Below are positions 17,377-25,849 of a stretch of DNA of 64,000 nt, piece after piece. The position numbers and the translations under genes are program-made. The notes beneath the pieces were generated by a model. It saw only the letters and a program-made list of their open reading frames with translations. It was not told where the DNA came from and did no database searches. Position 1 is the stretch's first letter, and every line of letters begins with the position of its first letter. Location of the stretch: the NCBI RefSeq assembly GCF_018449515.1, contig NZ_JAAVUQ010000031.1, positions 24,802-88,801 of the forward strand, in the 5' to 3' direction. This stretch comes from Caballeronia sp. dw_19. GTDB taxonomy: Bacteria; Pseudomonadota; Gammaproteobacteria; Burkholderiales; Burkholderiaceae.

Positions 17377-18774
17377 TTACGACGCCGGGCGTTTCATCTG
17401 GCAGGTGGTCGGCATCGCGGTCTGGGCGGCCGGGATCTTGAGCAGCGTCCGAAAGCCAAAGCCGGAACCTTCGTTGTCGAAACGCACACCACGCACGCCG
17501 GCCGAACCCGCCTTATCCATTTCGATCACGTAAAGGGGCTGGATCAGTTGATGGTCGGCGGCGCGCATTTCTATCGTCTGGAAACCCTTGTCCAGCGTCA
17601 TGCCTTCCAGCGCGTGCGCGACCGCGGCCGGGTCGGTGCTGTGCGCTTTCTCCATGGCCTGCGCCAGCATCTCGATCATGAGCGGCATGCGCAGGAAGAG
17701 GTAATCGTCGGCAGGCGCGGGGAAACGGGCGCGGAACGCTTCGTAATAAGCATCCGACGCCGTGCCGCCTGTGTTCGGATGCCAGTCGGCCACCGCCACG
17801 ACATGTTTTGCGCCGGCGTCGCCCAGAGCGGCGGGCGCGCCCAGGCTGTTGCCATAGAACGTATAGAAATGCGTGTCGAGTCCTTGTTCGCGAGCGGCCT
17901 TGACGAGCAGCGTCAGGTCGTTGCCCCAGTTGCCGGTGATCACCGCGTCGGCGCCGCTTGCGCGGATCTTGGCAATGTACGGCGCGAAGTCCTTCACGCG
18001 GCCGGCGGGGATGAATTCATCGGCGACGATCGCGATGTCCGGACGGCGCTCCTTCAACGCTCGCTGGGCTTCATGGCTGACATCGTGGCCAAAGCTGTAG
18101 TCCTGGTTGAACAAATAGACTTTCTTCACCGATTGATCGCGCTGGATGACATCGGCGAGCGCATTCATGCGCATGCCGGCGTGGGCATCGAAGCGGAAAT
18201 GCCAGAAGCTGCAATCCGCATTGGTGAGCGCGGGGTCGTCGGCGGAATAATTGAGGAACACCACGCGATGCCCGGGATCGCGGGCATTTTGTTTATTGAT
18301 CGCGTCGATGAGCGCCGCGGCAACCGCCGAACTATTGCCCTGCATGACAAAGCCAATATTCTGGTCGATGGCCGCACGCAACTGGACAAGGCTGGCTTCG
18401 CTGCTGCCCTTGCCGTCGAGGACCACGAGTTGCAGCGGGTGTTTGCCATCGGGCAAGGTGACGCCGCCGTTCGCGTTCACGCGCTCCACACCGAAGCGCA
18501 GATTGCGCTCGACGGCCGCGCCCGCGTTGGCGAACGGTCCCGACATGCCTTCGATCATCGCGATTCGAATGGGGGGCAAACCGGGAGCGGCATCCGTCGC
18601 GCACGCGGGGGCGACCAACACGCTGCCAACACATGAAGCCACCAGCAACGAACCACCCAGGCGCTTACCGGCGCGCAATGCGCGGCCGAGCAAGCCGAAC
18701 CACCCCGCCGGCAGGAACCGATTACCTGCCCTGAAAGAAACCACGCGCCGCAAACCGAGACCCATACAGTCCAT
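17377..18774 (-). CDS. Branched-chain amino acid-type ABC transporter substrate-binding protein
   Basis: Periplasmic solute-binding protein of the LivJ/HAAT family, 465 residues. The N-terminus is long (about 58 residues before the mature part), with a hydrophobic stretch LGGSLLVASCVGSVLVAPACA resembling a signal peptide; a downstream start may be used. The mature part opens IRIAMIEGMSGPFANAGAAVERN, then VVLDGKGSSEASLVQLRAAI and later FLNYSADDPALTNADCSFWHFR, typical of type 1 periplasmic binding proteins. No permease or ATPase genes are adjacent, so it is an orphan, possibly serving a transporter elsewhere. The ligand cannot be assigned. Confidence 0.85.
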   Translation of the reverse strand: MDCMGLGLRRVVSFRAGNRFLPAGWFGLLGRALRAGKRLGGSLLVASCVGSVLVAPACATDAAPGLPPIRIAMIEGMSGPFANAGAAVERNLRFGVERVNANGGVTLPDGKHPLQLVVLDGKGSSEASLVQLRAAIDQNIGFVMQGNSSAVAAALIDAINKQNARDPGHRVVFLNYSADDPALTNADCSFWHFRFDAHAGMRMNALADVIQRDQSVKKVYLFNQDYSFGHDVSHEAQRALKERRPDIAIVADEFIPAGRVKDFAPYIAKIRASGADAVITGNWGNDLTLLVKAAREQGLDTHFYTFYGNSLGAPAALGDAGAKHVVAVADWHPNTGGTASDAYYEAFRARFPAPADDYLFLRMPLMIEMLAQAMEKAHSTDPAAVAHALEGMTLDKGFQTIEMRAADHQLIQPLYVIEMDKAGSAGVRGVRFDNEGSGFGFRTLLKIPAAQTAMPTTCQMKRPAS

Positions 18775-19073
18775 TACAGTTCATCCGTGAATAAATGACG
18801 CCGAACATGACAGCAAAGCGAATCGCGGATCATAGGGCGTTCGGCACGCTGCATGCAACCGCCCAGGAAAATGCGAACGGAAATGGAATAGCTACCCGAG
18901 CCCGCGCGTTCCAGCTATAACCGCAAGCACGCTCTGACCGAAGGACGAACCGGCGACCGCAATCAAAACCGCCCGCCTACCGCGTGTCAAAATAAGCGAC
19001 ACAACGCAGATCACCAGAAAAACCCACAACCAATCGTGGATACAGCGTGGAAACGAATACGAAGGAGGCTTCG
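18775..19073. other. Divergent intergenic region
   Basis: About 300 bp between the binding-protein gene (minus) and the lipoprotein gene (plus), so it must carry both promoters. AAGGAGG lies 6-7 bases before the lipoprotein ATG. A hydrophobic reading frame on the minus strand (18892-19110) was considered and rejected. I see no clear operator. Confidence 0.5.
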
Positions 19074-19583
19074 ATGTTGAGCAAGGCAATACGAAAACCC
19101 GCGGCAGCAATGGCGCTCGCCCTGCTGCTTACGGCGTGCGCGCAGCCGTGGCAGAACTACCAGGCTGGCGCCGACTCATCGACCATCACGGCAAAGCTGG
19201 GGCCGCCGAAAGAGGTCTATGACCTGCCGACTGGCGGCAAGCGCCTGATGTGGCCGACCCAACCGCTGGGCGAGGTGACGACGGCGGCGGATATCGACGC
19301 ATCGGGAAAGATCGTGAGCGTGCGGCAGGTCCTCGATGAAAACGAGTTCTACAAAGCGCAGATCGGCACCTGGACGCGCAAGGACGTGCTGATCAACTTC
19401 GGCCGTCCGGAGGAGACGTCCTACTTCCCATTGATGAAACGCGAGGTATGGACGTACCGGTACATGGAGGCAAACGTCTGGTACATGATGTACAGCTTTT
19501 ACTTCGATGACCAGGGCACGCTCCGCCTGACGCAAAAAACGCCCGACCCGCTTCACGATCCCGACGCCCGGAATTTCTTCTGA
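19074..19583 (+). CDS. Outer-membrane-type lipoprotein with two BamE/SmpA-like segments
   Basis: The protein has 169 residues. The ATG at 19074 is preceded by a strong AAGGAGG. The N-terminus is a lipoprotein signal with lipobox LLTAC, cleaved before Cys 21. The mature part has two similar units, GADSSTITAKLGPPKEVYDLPTGG near 30-55 and GTWTRKDVLINFGRPEETSYF near 97-117; each has the S/T-x(6)-hGxP pattern of SmpA/BamE-type domains. I infer a small envelope lipoprotein; a direct role in the BAM complex is not shown. It stands alone, with a terminator directly downstream. Confidence 0.8.
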   Translation: MLSKAIRKPAAAMALALLLTACAQPWQNYQAGADSSTITAKLGPPKEVYDLPTGGKRLMWPTQPLGEVTTAADIDASGKIVSVRQVLDENEFYKAQIGTWTRKDVLINFGRPEETSYFPLMKREVWTYRYMEANVWYMMYSFYFDDQGTLRLTQKTPDPLHDPDARNFF

Positions 19584-19620
19584 TTTCTCTGAAAAGTACC
19601 GAAGAACTCTGTTGTCGACG

Positions 19621-19653
19621 AAAAAATGCCGCCCGAAAAAGCGGCATTTTTTT
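19621..19653. terminator. Bidirectional intrinsic terminator
   Basis: AAAAAATGCCGC and GCGGCATTTTTT form a perfect stem with an 8-base loop and T-tracts on both strands. It lies 38 bp after the lipoprotein stop. Confidence 0.93.
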
Positions 19654-19795
19654 ACGCCTGGACTGCCGGAACCTTTTAATAAAAAGTGATTCGCAAGGTT
19701 AATCGCGGCGCAGCAATGACGCCGGAAGCCCGTTTCCAGCGATAATTTGACCGTTGCAGTGCTGTACCTCTCGTTACGCTTTGGAGCTGATACCC

Positions 19796-20452
19796 ATGCA
19801 TCGACCTAAACGCATGCTGGCTGAGAACGCCGACTGGGCGGCTGAAATTGCCGCCAGCGACCCGGATTTCTTCGAAACACTGGCACAGGGTCAAAGTCCG
19901 ACCGTGCTGTGGCTGGGATGCTCCGACAGCCGTGTGCCGGCCGAAACCATCACGCACTCGAAGCCCGGTGATTTATTCGTCCATCGCAACATCGCGAACC
20001 TCTTTTCTCCGGACGATGACAACACCATGAGCGTCCTCGAATACGCGGTGAGGGTGCTGAAAGTGGACCACGTGATTGTGTGCGGACACTACGGCTGCGG
20101 GGGCGTGCGTGCGTCGTTGCTGCCGTTGTCCGACGCCCTGCCCCACGTCAACCGCCGCATTGCCCCGCTGTGCACGCTGGCGCGTGAGCACAGCAGCGAA
20201 CTCGACGCAATGAGCACGATGGATTCGCGCATCGACCGGCTGGCGGAACTGAGCGTGCTTGAACAAGTGGGCGCGCTACGTGACACGCCCATCGTGCGCG
20301 ACGCCGAACGTCCACCACGCGTTCACGGCTGGATCTTCGGTCTGCGCGACGGCCGCATCAAGGTGCTTTCGTCCGGAGACCCCGCCGATTCCGATACGGA
20401 CACCGCGGGCGAGCCCACCGGCTCTTCAAATGCAGCCGCGAAAGCGGCATGA
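19796..20452 (+). CDS. can: Beta-class carbonic anhydrase
   Basis: Zinc enzyme that interconverts CO2 and bicarbonate, supplying bicarbonate for carboxylases. It has 218 residues from the ATG at 19796 (MHRPKRMLAENADWA). The zinc ligands are visible in WLGCSDSRVPAE (Cys with the Asp/Arg dyad) and VCGHYGCGGV (His and Cys), with HRNIANLF between them. The C-terminal tail beyond about residue 195 is acidic and Ser/Ala-rich and probably disordered. It is a monocistronic unit bounded by terminators on both sides. Confidence 0.95.
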   Translation: MHRPKRMLAENADWAAEIAASDPDFFETLAQGQSPTVLWLGCSDSRVPAETITHSKPGDLFVHRNIANLFSPDDDNTMSVLEYAVRVLKVDHVIVCGHYGCGGVRASLLPLSDALPHVNRRIAPLCTLAREHSSELDAMSTMDSRIDRLAELSVLEQVGALRDTPIVRDAERPPRVHGWIFGLRDGRIKVLSSGDPADSDTDTAGEPTGSSNAAAKAA

Positions 20453-20516
20453 CCCGCACCGGCGCCAAGCACGTGATCGAAACCGCCGGCTTGCTGTCGG
20501 GCATAAAGCTGCAATG

Positions 20517-20552
20517 AAAAACGGCCCTCGCTTTTGGCGAGAGCCGTTTTTT
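20517..20552. terminator. Bidirectional terminator between can and leuA
   Basis: AAAACGGCcCTCGC pairs with GCGAGaGCCGTTTT (one mismatch) around a short loop, with T-runs on both strands. It serves the convergent can and leuA genes. Confidence 0.92.
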
Positions 20553-20577
20553 AACCGATGAAGCGCCGGATACGCGC

Positions 20578-20609
20578 CTCAATCGAATCAATCACTCAAT
20601 CGAATCAAT
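20578..20609. repeat. 15-bp direct repeat at the end of leuA
   Basis: CTCAATCGAATCAAT occurs twice with a 17-bp period, ending at the base before the leuA stop codon. It is non-coding and probably a slippage product. Confidence 0.6.
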
Positions 20610-22154
20610 TTAGGAAAGCTGCGGATTCAGCTTCTCGACCTTCGAATGCAGCTTGTTCAGTGCCGCGAGATATGCCTTCGCCGACGCCGCCACGATATCC
20701 GGGTCCGTGCCCACGCCGTTCACGATCCGGCCGCTCTTCGACAAACGCACGGTCACTTCGCCCTGAGCCTGCGTACCCGTGGTAATGGCGTTCACCGAAT
20801 ACAGCACCAGCTCGGCGCCGCTCGTCACCTTCGATTCGATCGCGTGCAGCGTGGCATCGACCGGGCCGTTACCTCGCGATTCACCCTGCACTTCGATACC
20901 ATCGACCGCAAACACCACACGCGCATGCGGCTGCTCACCCGTTTCCGAATGCTGAGCCAGCGACACGAAGCGGAACGTTTCCTTCGCCTGCATTTCCGCT
21001 GATTCTTCGGAGACGATCGCCATGATGTCTTCATCGAAGATCTCGGATTTACGATCGGCGAGTTCCTTGAAGCGCACGAACGCGGCGTTCACATCCGTTT
21101 CCGATTCCAGCGTCACGCCGAGATCTTCCAGGCGCTGCTTGAACGCGTTACGACCCGACAACTTGCCGAGCACGATCTTGTTGGTCGCCCAGCCCACGTC
21201 TTCGGCACGCATGATCTCGTAGGTATCGCGCGCTTTGAGCACGCCATCCTGGTGAATGCCGGAAGCATGCGCAAACGCGTTCGCGCCGACCACAGCCTTG
21301 TTCGGCTGCACGACAAAACCGGTGATCTGCGAGACGAGCTTCGAGGTCGGCACAATATGCGTTGTATCGATACCGAGTTCCAGCCCGTAGTAATCCTTGC
21401 GCGTTTTCATCGCCATCACGACTTCTTCCAGCGCCGTGTTGCCCGCGCGCTCGCCGAGGCCGTTGATGGTGCACTCAATCTGACGCGCGCCGCCGATATG
21501 CACGCCGGCCAGGGAATTCGCGACCGCCATGCCGAGGTCATCGTGGCAATGCACGGACCACACCGCCTTGTCCGAATTCGGCACGCGTTCGCGGATGGTC
21601 TTGATCAGGTTGCCGTAGCCTTCCGGCACGGCGTAGCCAACCGTATCGGGAATATTGATGATGGTCGCGCCTTCATCGATCACTGCTTCCAGCACGCGGC
21701 ACAGGAAATCGAGATCCGAACGGCTGCCGTCTTCCGGCGAGAACTCGACGTCGTCGGTGAACTTGCGCGCGAAACGCGTGGCGAGACGCGCCTGCTCGTA
21801 GACCTGATCCGCGCTCATGCGCAGCTTCTTTTCCATATGCAGCGCCGACGTGGCAATGAACGTATGGATACGGAAGTGATCGGCGGGCTTCAGAGCATCG
21901 GCGGCGCGCTGGATGTCTTTATCGTTGGCGCGGGCCAGCGAGCAGATCGTGCTGTCCTTGATCAGGCCGGCAATGGTATGAATGGCGTCGAAATCGCCGT
22001 TCGAGCTGGCCGCAAAGCCTGCTTCGATCACATCGACCTTCATCCGTTCGAGCGCCTTCGCGATCCGGATCTTCTCGTCCTTCGTCATCGACGCGCCGGG
22101 GGATTGCTCGCCATCGCGCAAGGTCGTGTCGAAAATGATCAGTTTGTCTGCCAT
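20610..22154 (-). CDS. leuA: 2-isopropylmalate synthase
   Basis: First committed enzyme of leucine biosynthesis, condensing acetyl-CoA with 2-ketoisovalerate. It has 514 residues, beginning MADKLIIFDTTLRDGEQSPG (the DTTLRDGEQ catalytic and metal motif). The metal-binding HCHDDLGMAVANSL lies near residue 204 and GLGERAGNTALEEV near 235. The C-terminal regulatory (LeuA dimer) domain, about 390-510, is the site of leucine feedback inhibition. The GGAG ribosome binding site can pair with an upstream CTCC. It is separated from pssA by 351 bp with its own promoter and leader peptide. Confidence 0.97.
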   Translation of the reverse strand: MADKLIIFDTTLRDGEQSPGASMTKDEKIRIAKALERMKVDVIEAGFAASSNGDFDAIHTIAGLIKDSTICSLARANDKDIQRAADALKPADHFRIHTFIATSALHMEKKLRMSADQVYEQARLATRFARKFTDDVEFSPEDGSRSDLDFLCRVLEAVIDEGATIINIPDTVGYAVPEGYGNLIKTIRERVPNSDKAVWSVHCHDDLGMAVANSLAGVHIGGARQIECTINGLGERAGNTALEEVVMAMKTRKDYYGLELGIDTTHIVPTSKLVSQITGFVVQPNKAVVGANAFAHASGIHQDGVLKARDTYEIMRAEDVGWATNKIVLGKLSGRNAFKQRLEDLGVTLESETDVNAAFVRFKELADRKSEIFDEDIMAIVSEESAEMQAKETFRFVSLAQHSETGEQPHARVVFAVDGIEVQGESRGNGPVDATLHAIESKVTSGAELVLYSVNAITTGTQAQGEVTVRLSKSGRIVNGVGTDPDIVAASAKAYLAALNKLHSKVEKLNPQLS

Positions 22155-22190
22155 GTCGGGCTCCAGTGGGGAGTTTTAGAGTGTTGAAAA

Positions 22191-22310
22191 CGGTGGGGAA
22201 AAACAATACGGAATCCGGGTGTTCGCGCCACCGCTGGCGTCGAAAACCACGAACGAGCAGACGGGAGGCGGGAAGCTTAGCGCGGCAGGCGCGCTAGTAG
22301 CGGTAGCGCG
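22191..22310 (-). promoter_or_regulatory. Candidate leuA attenuator region
   Basis: Three segments can pair in competition. The leader segment CGCGCTACCGCT (22299-22310), which contains leucine codons, is complementary to AGCGGTGGCGCG (22224-22235) over 12 bases with one G-U pair. The same downstream segment can instead pair through CGGTGG with CCACCG (22191-22196), which is followed by TTTT. This fits an attenuation-type switch, but which fold is on and which is off cannot be decided by eye. Confidence 0.5.
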
Positions 22311-22363
22311 CGTAGCGGCGCACCAGCTAGGAAAAACGAGAGGGGATGGGCGAAAAAAATCAT
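22277..22363 (-). CDS. Putative leucine-rich leader peptide of leuA
   Basis: A 28-residue open frame with ATG at 22361-22363 and TAA at 22277-22279, starting MIFFAHPLSFFLAGAP. Seven of 28 residues are leucine, and five use CTA, a rare codon in this high-GC genome, including a CTA-CTA pair. Its position upstream of leuA, codon bias and overlap with competing RNA stems fit a leader peptide that senses charged tRNA-Leu. There is no Shine-Dalgarno sequence: the -10 box ends 6 bp before the ATG, so the transcript may be leaderless. I recognise the type of element, not a named gene. Confidence 0.65.
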   Translation of the reverse strand: MIFFAHPLSFFLAGAPLRALPLLARLPR

Positions 22364-22369
22364 TTGCAG

Positions 22370-22398
22370 ACTATAACGAGATTTTTGGGAGCGTGCAA
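22370..22398 (-). promoter_or_regulatory. Putative promoter of the leuA leader
   Basis: On the minus strand TTGCAC (22393-22398) and TATAGT (22370-22375) are separated by exactly 17 bp. Transcription would start at or next to the A of the leader peptide ATG. Confidence 0.6.
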
Positions 22399-22463
22399 TT
22401 GGGCTTTCCGATCGATCCGATTGACTTTACCCGCATGGTTTTGGACCACGCGGCGCCCAAAAG

Positions 22464-22498
22464 CAAAAAGCGCGCACCGGGTTCAAGCCGATGCGCGC
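22464..22498 (-). terminator. Intrinsic terminator of pssA
   Basis: GCGCGCATCGG and CCGGTGCGCGC form an 11-bp stem (one G-U pair) with a 7-base loop, followed by TTTTTG on the transcribed strand. It begins 8 bp after the pssA stop and ends the ilv-psd-pssA unit. Confidence 0.88.
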
Positions 22499-22505
22499 GG
22501 TTCTT

Positions 22506-23369
22506 TCAATGCGCTTTTTCAGACGATCTGGCCGGATTCGGCCGGCCGCGTATGGCCATGTACCCCCACCATGCGTAACCGGAAAAACCGTACAACACGA
22601 ACAAGCCGAACAACATCAACGGCGGATCCGACGACACCAGCACAAACGCCACCACCACCAGCAGCACGCCGGCGAACGGGACACGAAAGCGCACATCGAG
22701 CGCCTTGCCGCTGTAGAACGGTGCGTTCGATACCATCGTGACACCGGCATAGATGGTCAGCGCAAACGCCACCCACGGCAGCCAGACCAGCTTCAGCGGC
22801 ACGCGGTTGTCGGTAGCGAGCCACACGAAACCCGCGATCAGCGCCGCCGCTGCCGGGCTCGGCAGGCCCTGGAAATAGCGTTTATCGACCACGCCTACGT
22901 TCGTATTGAAGCGCGCAAGACGCAATGCCGCACCCGAGCAATAGACGAACGCCGCGAGCCAGCCCCAGCGGCCCAGGTCCTTCAGGATCCATTCGTACAT
23001 CACCAGCGCGGGCGCCACGCCAAACGAGACCATGTCCGAGAGGCTGTCGAACTGCTCGCCGAACGCGCTCTGCGTATGCGTCATGCGCGCGACCCGGCCG
23101 TCCATGCCATCCAGCACCATGGCTACGAAGATCGCGATGGCCGCGATCTCGAAGCGCACGTTCATAGCCTGAACGACCGCGAAAAAGCCGCAGAACAACG
23201 CGGCCGTGGTGAACGCGTTGGGCAGCAGGTAAATGCCGCGCTTCCTCAAAAACTGTTGCCGCTTCGCACGCCGCGTTTCCAGCACGCCGATGTCCTGCGC
23301 CGACTTGTTACGGCGAAACGCCCGTGGGGGTGTTGCCGTGCTTCGCGTTCGGCGCGGTTTGAGTGCCAT
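22506..23369 (-). CDS. pssA: CDP-diacylglycerol-serine O-phosphatidyltransferase
   Basis: Membrane enzyme that makes phosphatidylserine from CDP-diacylglycerol and serine. It has 287 residues from the ATG at 23367-23369, which has GGAGG 5 bases upstream. The CDP-alcohol phosphotransferase motif is complete near residue 85: DGMDGRVAR, then a glycine, then FDSLSDMVSFG with the catalytic aspartates. About seven hydrophobic segments follow a basic N-terminus. It is 66 bp downstream of psd, which acts next in the pathway. Confidence 0.95.
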   Translation of the reverse strand: MALKPRRTRSTATPPRAFRRNKSAQDIGVLETRRAKRQQFLRKRGIYLLPNAFTTAALFCGFFAVVQAMNVRFEIAAIAIFVAMVLDGMDGRVARMTHTQSAFGEQFDSLSDMVSFGVAPALVMYEWILKDLGRWGWLAAFVYCSGAALRLARFNTNVGVVDKRYFQGLPSPAAAALIAGFVWLATDNRVPLKLVWLPWVAFALTIYAGVTMVSNAPFYSGKALDVRFRVPFAGVLLVVVAFVLVSSDPPLMLFGLFVLYGFSGYAWWGYMAIRGRPNPARSSEKAH

Positions 23370-23435
23370 CGAGTCCTCCGTTGTGCAGCCTGGTTTTACC
23401 GCTTTATTTGTACTGATTCTCTGCCGGTTCACTGA

Positions 23436-24080
23436 CTACTCTGCGAACTCAGCAAGGATGGTAGACGAGGCCGACACCTTCTCGCCAATCGCCACCCGCG
23501 GACGGCTGCCCACCGGCAGATACACATCGACTCGCGATCCAAAGCGGATAAAGCCATAACGCTGGCCACGGTTAAGCGGCTCGCCAACGTGGACGTAGCA
23601 CAAAATACGCCGCGCGATCAGTCCGGCGATCTGCACCGAAGTCACCGTATGCCCTGCCGCCGTCTGGATCACGATCGCATTGCGTTCGTTCTCGGTCGAG
23701 GCTTTATCGACGGCTGCATTGAGATACGAACCGGGAAAGTACTCGACCTTGCTGATAGCGCCATCGACCGGCGAGCGCTGCGAGTGGACATTGAACACGT
23801 TCATGAACACGCTGATCTTCAGCGCTTCGCGGCCCGCGTAAGGGTCGTGCGCGGTTTCCACGGCAACGATACGGCCGTCTGCCGGACACAGCACGGCGTT
23901 CGCCTGAACGGGAATCGGCCGGGCGGGGTCACGGAAAAACTGGACGACGAAGATCGTCAATAGCCAGAACGGCCAGGCAAAACCAAAGCCGCCGATGGCC
24001 TGGATCAACACGGCAATGACAGCCGCAATGGCAATAAACGGCCAGCCTTCACGCGCGATGATCGGATGTGGATAGTTCAT
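23436..24080 (-). CDS. psd: Phosphatidylserine decarboxylase proenzyme
   Basis: Converts phosphatidylserine to phosphatidylethanolamine at the inner membrane. It has 214 residues, the short bacterial form. Self-cleavage at the Gly-Ser in FIRFGSRVDVYLP near residue 182 would create the alpha chain with its pyruvoyl group. The N-terminus has a hydrophobic hairpin (about 15-48), and NVFNVHSQRSPVDG is the conserved catalytic histidine region. It lies between ilvC and pssA on the same strand; ilvC is followed by a terminator, so psd-pssA may also have its own promoter. Confidence 0.95.
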   Translation of the reverse strand: MNYPHPIIAREGWPFIAIAAVIAVLIQAIGGFGFAWPFWLLTIFVVQFFRDPARPIPVQANAVLCPADGRIVAVETAHDPYAGREALKISVFMNVFNVHSQRSPVDGAISKVEYFPGSYLNAAVDKASTENERNAIVIQTAAGHTVTSVQIAGLIARRILCYVHVGEPLNRGQRYGFIRFGSRVDVYLPVGSRPRVAIGEKVSASSTILAEFAE

Positions 24081-24118
24081 GAACGAGTTCTATGTTTTTA
24101 GTAAAACCGTAGGATAGC

Positions 24119-24154
24119 AAAAGCCGTCCGGCGCCAAGCGACACCGGACGGCTT
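24119..24154 (-). terminator. Intrinsic terminator after ilvC
   Basis: AAGCCGTCCGG and CCGGACGGCTT form a perfect 11-bp stem with a 12-base loop, followed by TTTTG on the transcribed strand. It lies 62 bp after the ilvC stop. Another GC-rich stem, ACCGGC/GCCGGT, precedes it at about 24170. Confidence 0.88.
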
Positions 24155-24216
24155 GCGGTCTTCACCAGGACCGGCATACGAGGCCGGTCGTTCAGCTTTT
24201 TAAGTTCTGAAGCTGC

Positions 24217-25233
24217 TTAGTTCTTCGACTGATCAACCAGCTTGTTTGCCGCGATCCACGGCATCATGGCGCGCAGCTTGGCGCCGACCGTTTCGATCTG
24301 GTGCTCAGCCGTCAGGCGGCGGCGCGATTGCAGCGTCGGTGCGCCAGCCTTGTTTTCGATGATGAAGCTCTTTGCGTACTCGCCGGTCTGGATGTCCGTC
24401 AGCACTTGCTTCATTGCCTTCTTCGTTTCCGACGTCACGATCTTCGGGCCCGTCACATATTCGCCGTATTCGGCGTTGTTCGAGATCGAGTAGTTCATGT
24501 TGGCGATGCCGCCTTCATAGATCAGGTCGACGATCAGCTTCAGTTCGTGCAGGCATTCGAAGTACGCCATTTCCGGCGCGTAACCCGCTTCCACCAGCGT
24601 TTCGAAGCCAGCCTTGATCAGGTCGACCGTACCGCCGCACAGCACAGCTTGCTCGCCGAACAAGTCAGTTTCCGTTTCTTCGCGGAAGTTCGTTTCGATA
24701 ATACCGGCACGGCCGCCGCCGTTCGCTGCTGCATACGACAATGCCACGTCGCGTGCCGCGCCCGACTTGTCTTGTGCCACGGCGATCAGGTGGGGAACGC
24801 CGCCGCCCTGGGCGTACGTGCTGCGAACCGTGTGGCCCGGCGCCTTCGGGGCGATCATGATCACGTCGAGGTCGGCACGCGGGATAACCTGGCCGTAATG
24901 CACGTTGAAGCCGTGCGCGAATGCCAATGCAGCGCCTTCCTTGGCATTGTCGTGCACTTCGTTCTTGTAGACTTCAGCGATCTGCTCGTCCGGCAGCAGC
25001 ATCATGACCACGTCCGCGCCCTTCACGGCTTCAGCGACTTCCTTGACCTTCAGGCCGGCCTTCTCAGCCTTGCTCCACGATGCGCCGTTCTTGCGCAGAC
25101 CGACCGTCACGTTCACACCGCTTTCCTTCAGGTTCAGCGCGTGCGCATGGCCTTGCGAGCCATAACCGATGATCGTGACTTGCTTGCCCTTGATGAGGGA
25201 GAGGTCGGCGTCTTTGTCGTAGAAAACTTTCAT
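24217..25233 (-). CDS. ilvC: Ketol-acid reductoisomerase (NADP+), class I
   Basis: Second common enzyme of isoleucine and valine synthesis, converting acetolactate or acetohydroxybutyrate to dihydroxy acids with NADPH. It has 338 residues, the short class I form. The Rossmann loop GYGSQGHAHALNLKESGV near residue 24 is followed by GLRKNGASW, whose arginine and serine favour NADPH. The knotted C-terminal domain has DLFGEQAVLCGG and YFECLHELKLIVDLIYEGGI with the magnesium-binding Asp and Glu. It follows ilvH by 70 bp. Confidence 0.97.
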   Translation of the reverse strand: MKVFYDKDADLSLIKGKQVTIIGYGSQGHAHALNLKESGVNVTVGLRKNGASWSKAEKAGLKVKEVAEAVKGADVVMMLLPDEQIAEVYKNEVHDNAKEGAALAFAHGFNVHYGQVIPRADLDVIMIAPKAPGHTVRSTYAQGGGVPHLIAVAQDKSGAARDVALSYAAANGGGRAGIIETNFREETETDLFGEQAVLCGGTVDLIKAGFETLVEAGYAPEMAYFECLHELKLIVDLIYEGGIANMNYSISNNAEYGEYVTGPKIVTSETKKAMKQVLTDIQTGEYAKSFIIENKAGAPTLQSRRRLTAEHQIETVGAKLRAMMPWIAANKLVDQSKN

Positions 25234-25303
25234 GGTGGTTCCTTTGCTTGAATTTAGTTTGTGAAATTGGGTGCCAAATAACGCACGCGTTGTTCAGGCG
25301 CTC

Positions 25304-25795
25304 TCAGACCTTCAGGATTCGCTCGCCCCGGCCAATGCCGGAACTGCCTGTGCGCACGGTCTCGAGAATTGCCGTTGCGTCCAGCCCCTGAATAAATGCG
25401 TCGAGCTTGTCGCTCGCGCCCGTCAGTTCCATCGTGTAGCTTTTTTCGGTAACGTCGATGATGCGGCCGCGGAAGATGTCCGCCATCCGCTTCATCTCTT
25501 CCCGTTCCTTACCGACCGCTCTCACCTTGATCAGCATCAGCTCGCGCTCAATGTGGGCGCCCTCTGTCAGGTCGACCACTTTCACCACCTCGATCAGGCG
25601 GTTCAGGTGCTTCGTGATCTGTTCGATCACGTCATCCGAGCCAATGGAAACGATGGTCAGCCGCGACAGCGAACTGTCTTCGGTCGGCGCCACCGTCAAG
25701 GTTTCAATGTTGTAGCCACGCGCGGAAAAGAGCCCGACGACACGCGATAACGCGCCCGGTTCGTTTTCCAGCAGCACGGAAATAATGTGTCTCAT
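25304..25795 (-). CDS. ilvH: Acetolactate synthase small (regulatory) subunit
   Basis: Regulatory partner of IlvI that confers valine feedback inhibition. It has 163 residues: an N-terminal ACT domain (MRHIISVLLENEPGALSRVVGLFSARGYNIETL, the effector-binding fold) and a C-terminal ferredoxin-like domain from about residue 80. It lies 114 bp downstream of ilvI, and the gap forms a strong RNA structure. It is followed by ilvC. Confidence 0.96.
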   Translation of the reverse strand: MRHIISVLLENEPGALSRVVGLFSARGYNIETLTVAPTEDSSLSRLTIVSIGSDDVIEQITKHLNRLIEVVKVVDLTEGAHIERELMLIKVRAVGKEREEMKRMADIFRGRIIDVTEKSYTMELTGASDKLDAFIQGLDATAILETVRTGSSGIGRGERILKV

Positions 25796-25849
25796 GATAG
25801 GTGCGTTCCTGATTTATCCAGTTAGATAGCTTGTTTTCGCGAGACTCGT

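Noticed and set aside
18892..19110. Hydrophobic 72-codon frame on the minus strand
   Set aside because: It overlaps the ribosome binding site and start of the lipoprotein gene, has no ribosome binding site of its own, and its codon use lacks the usual third-position GC.
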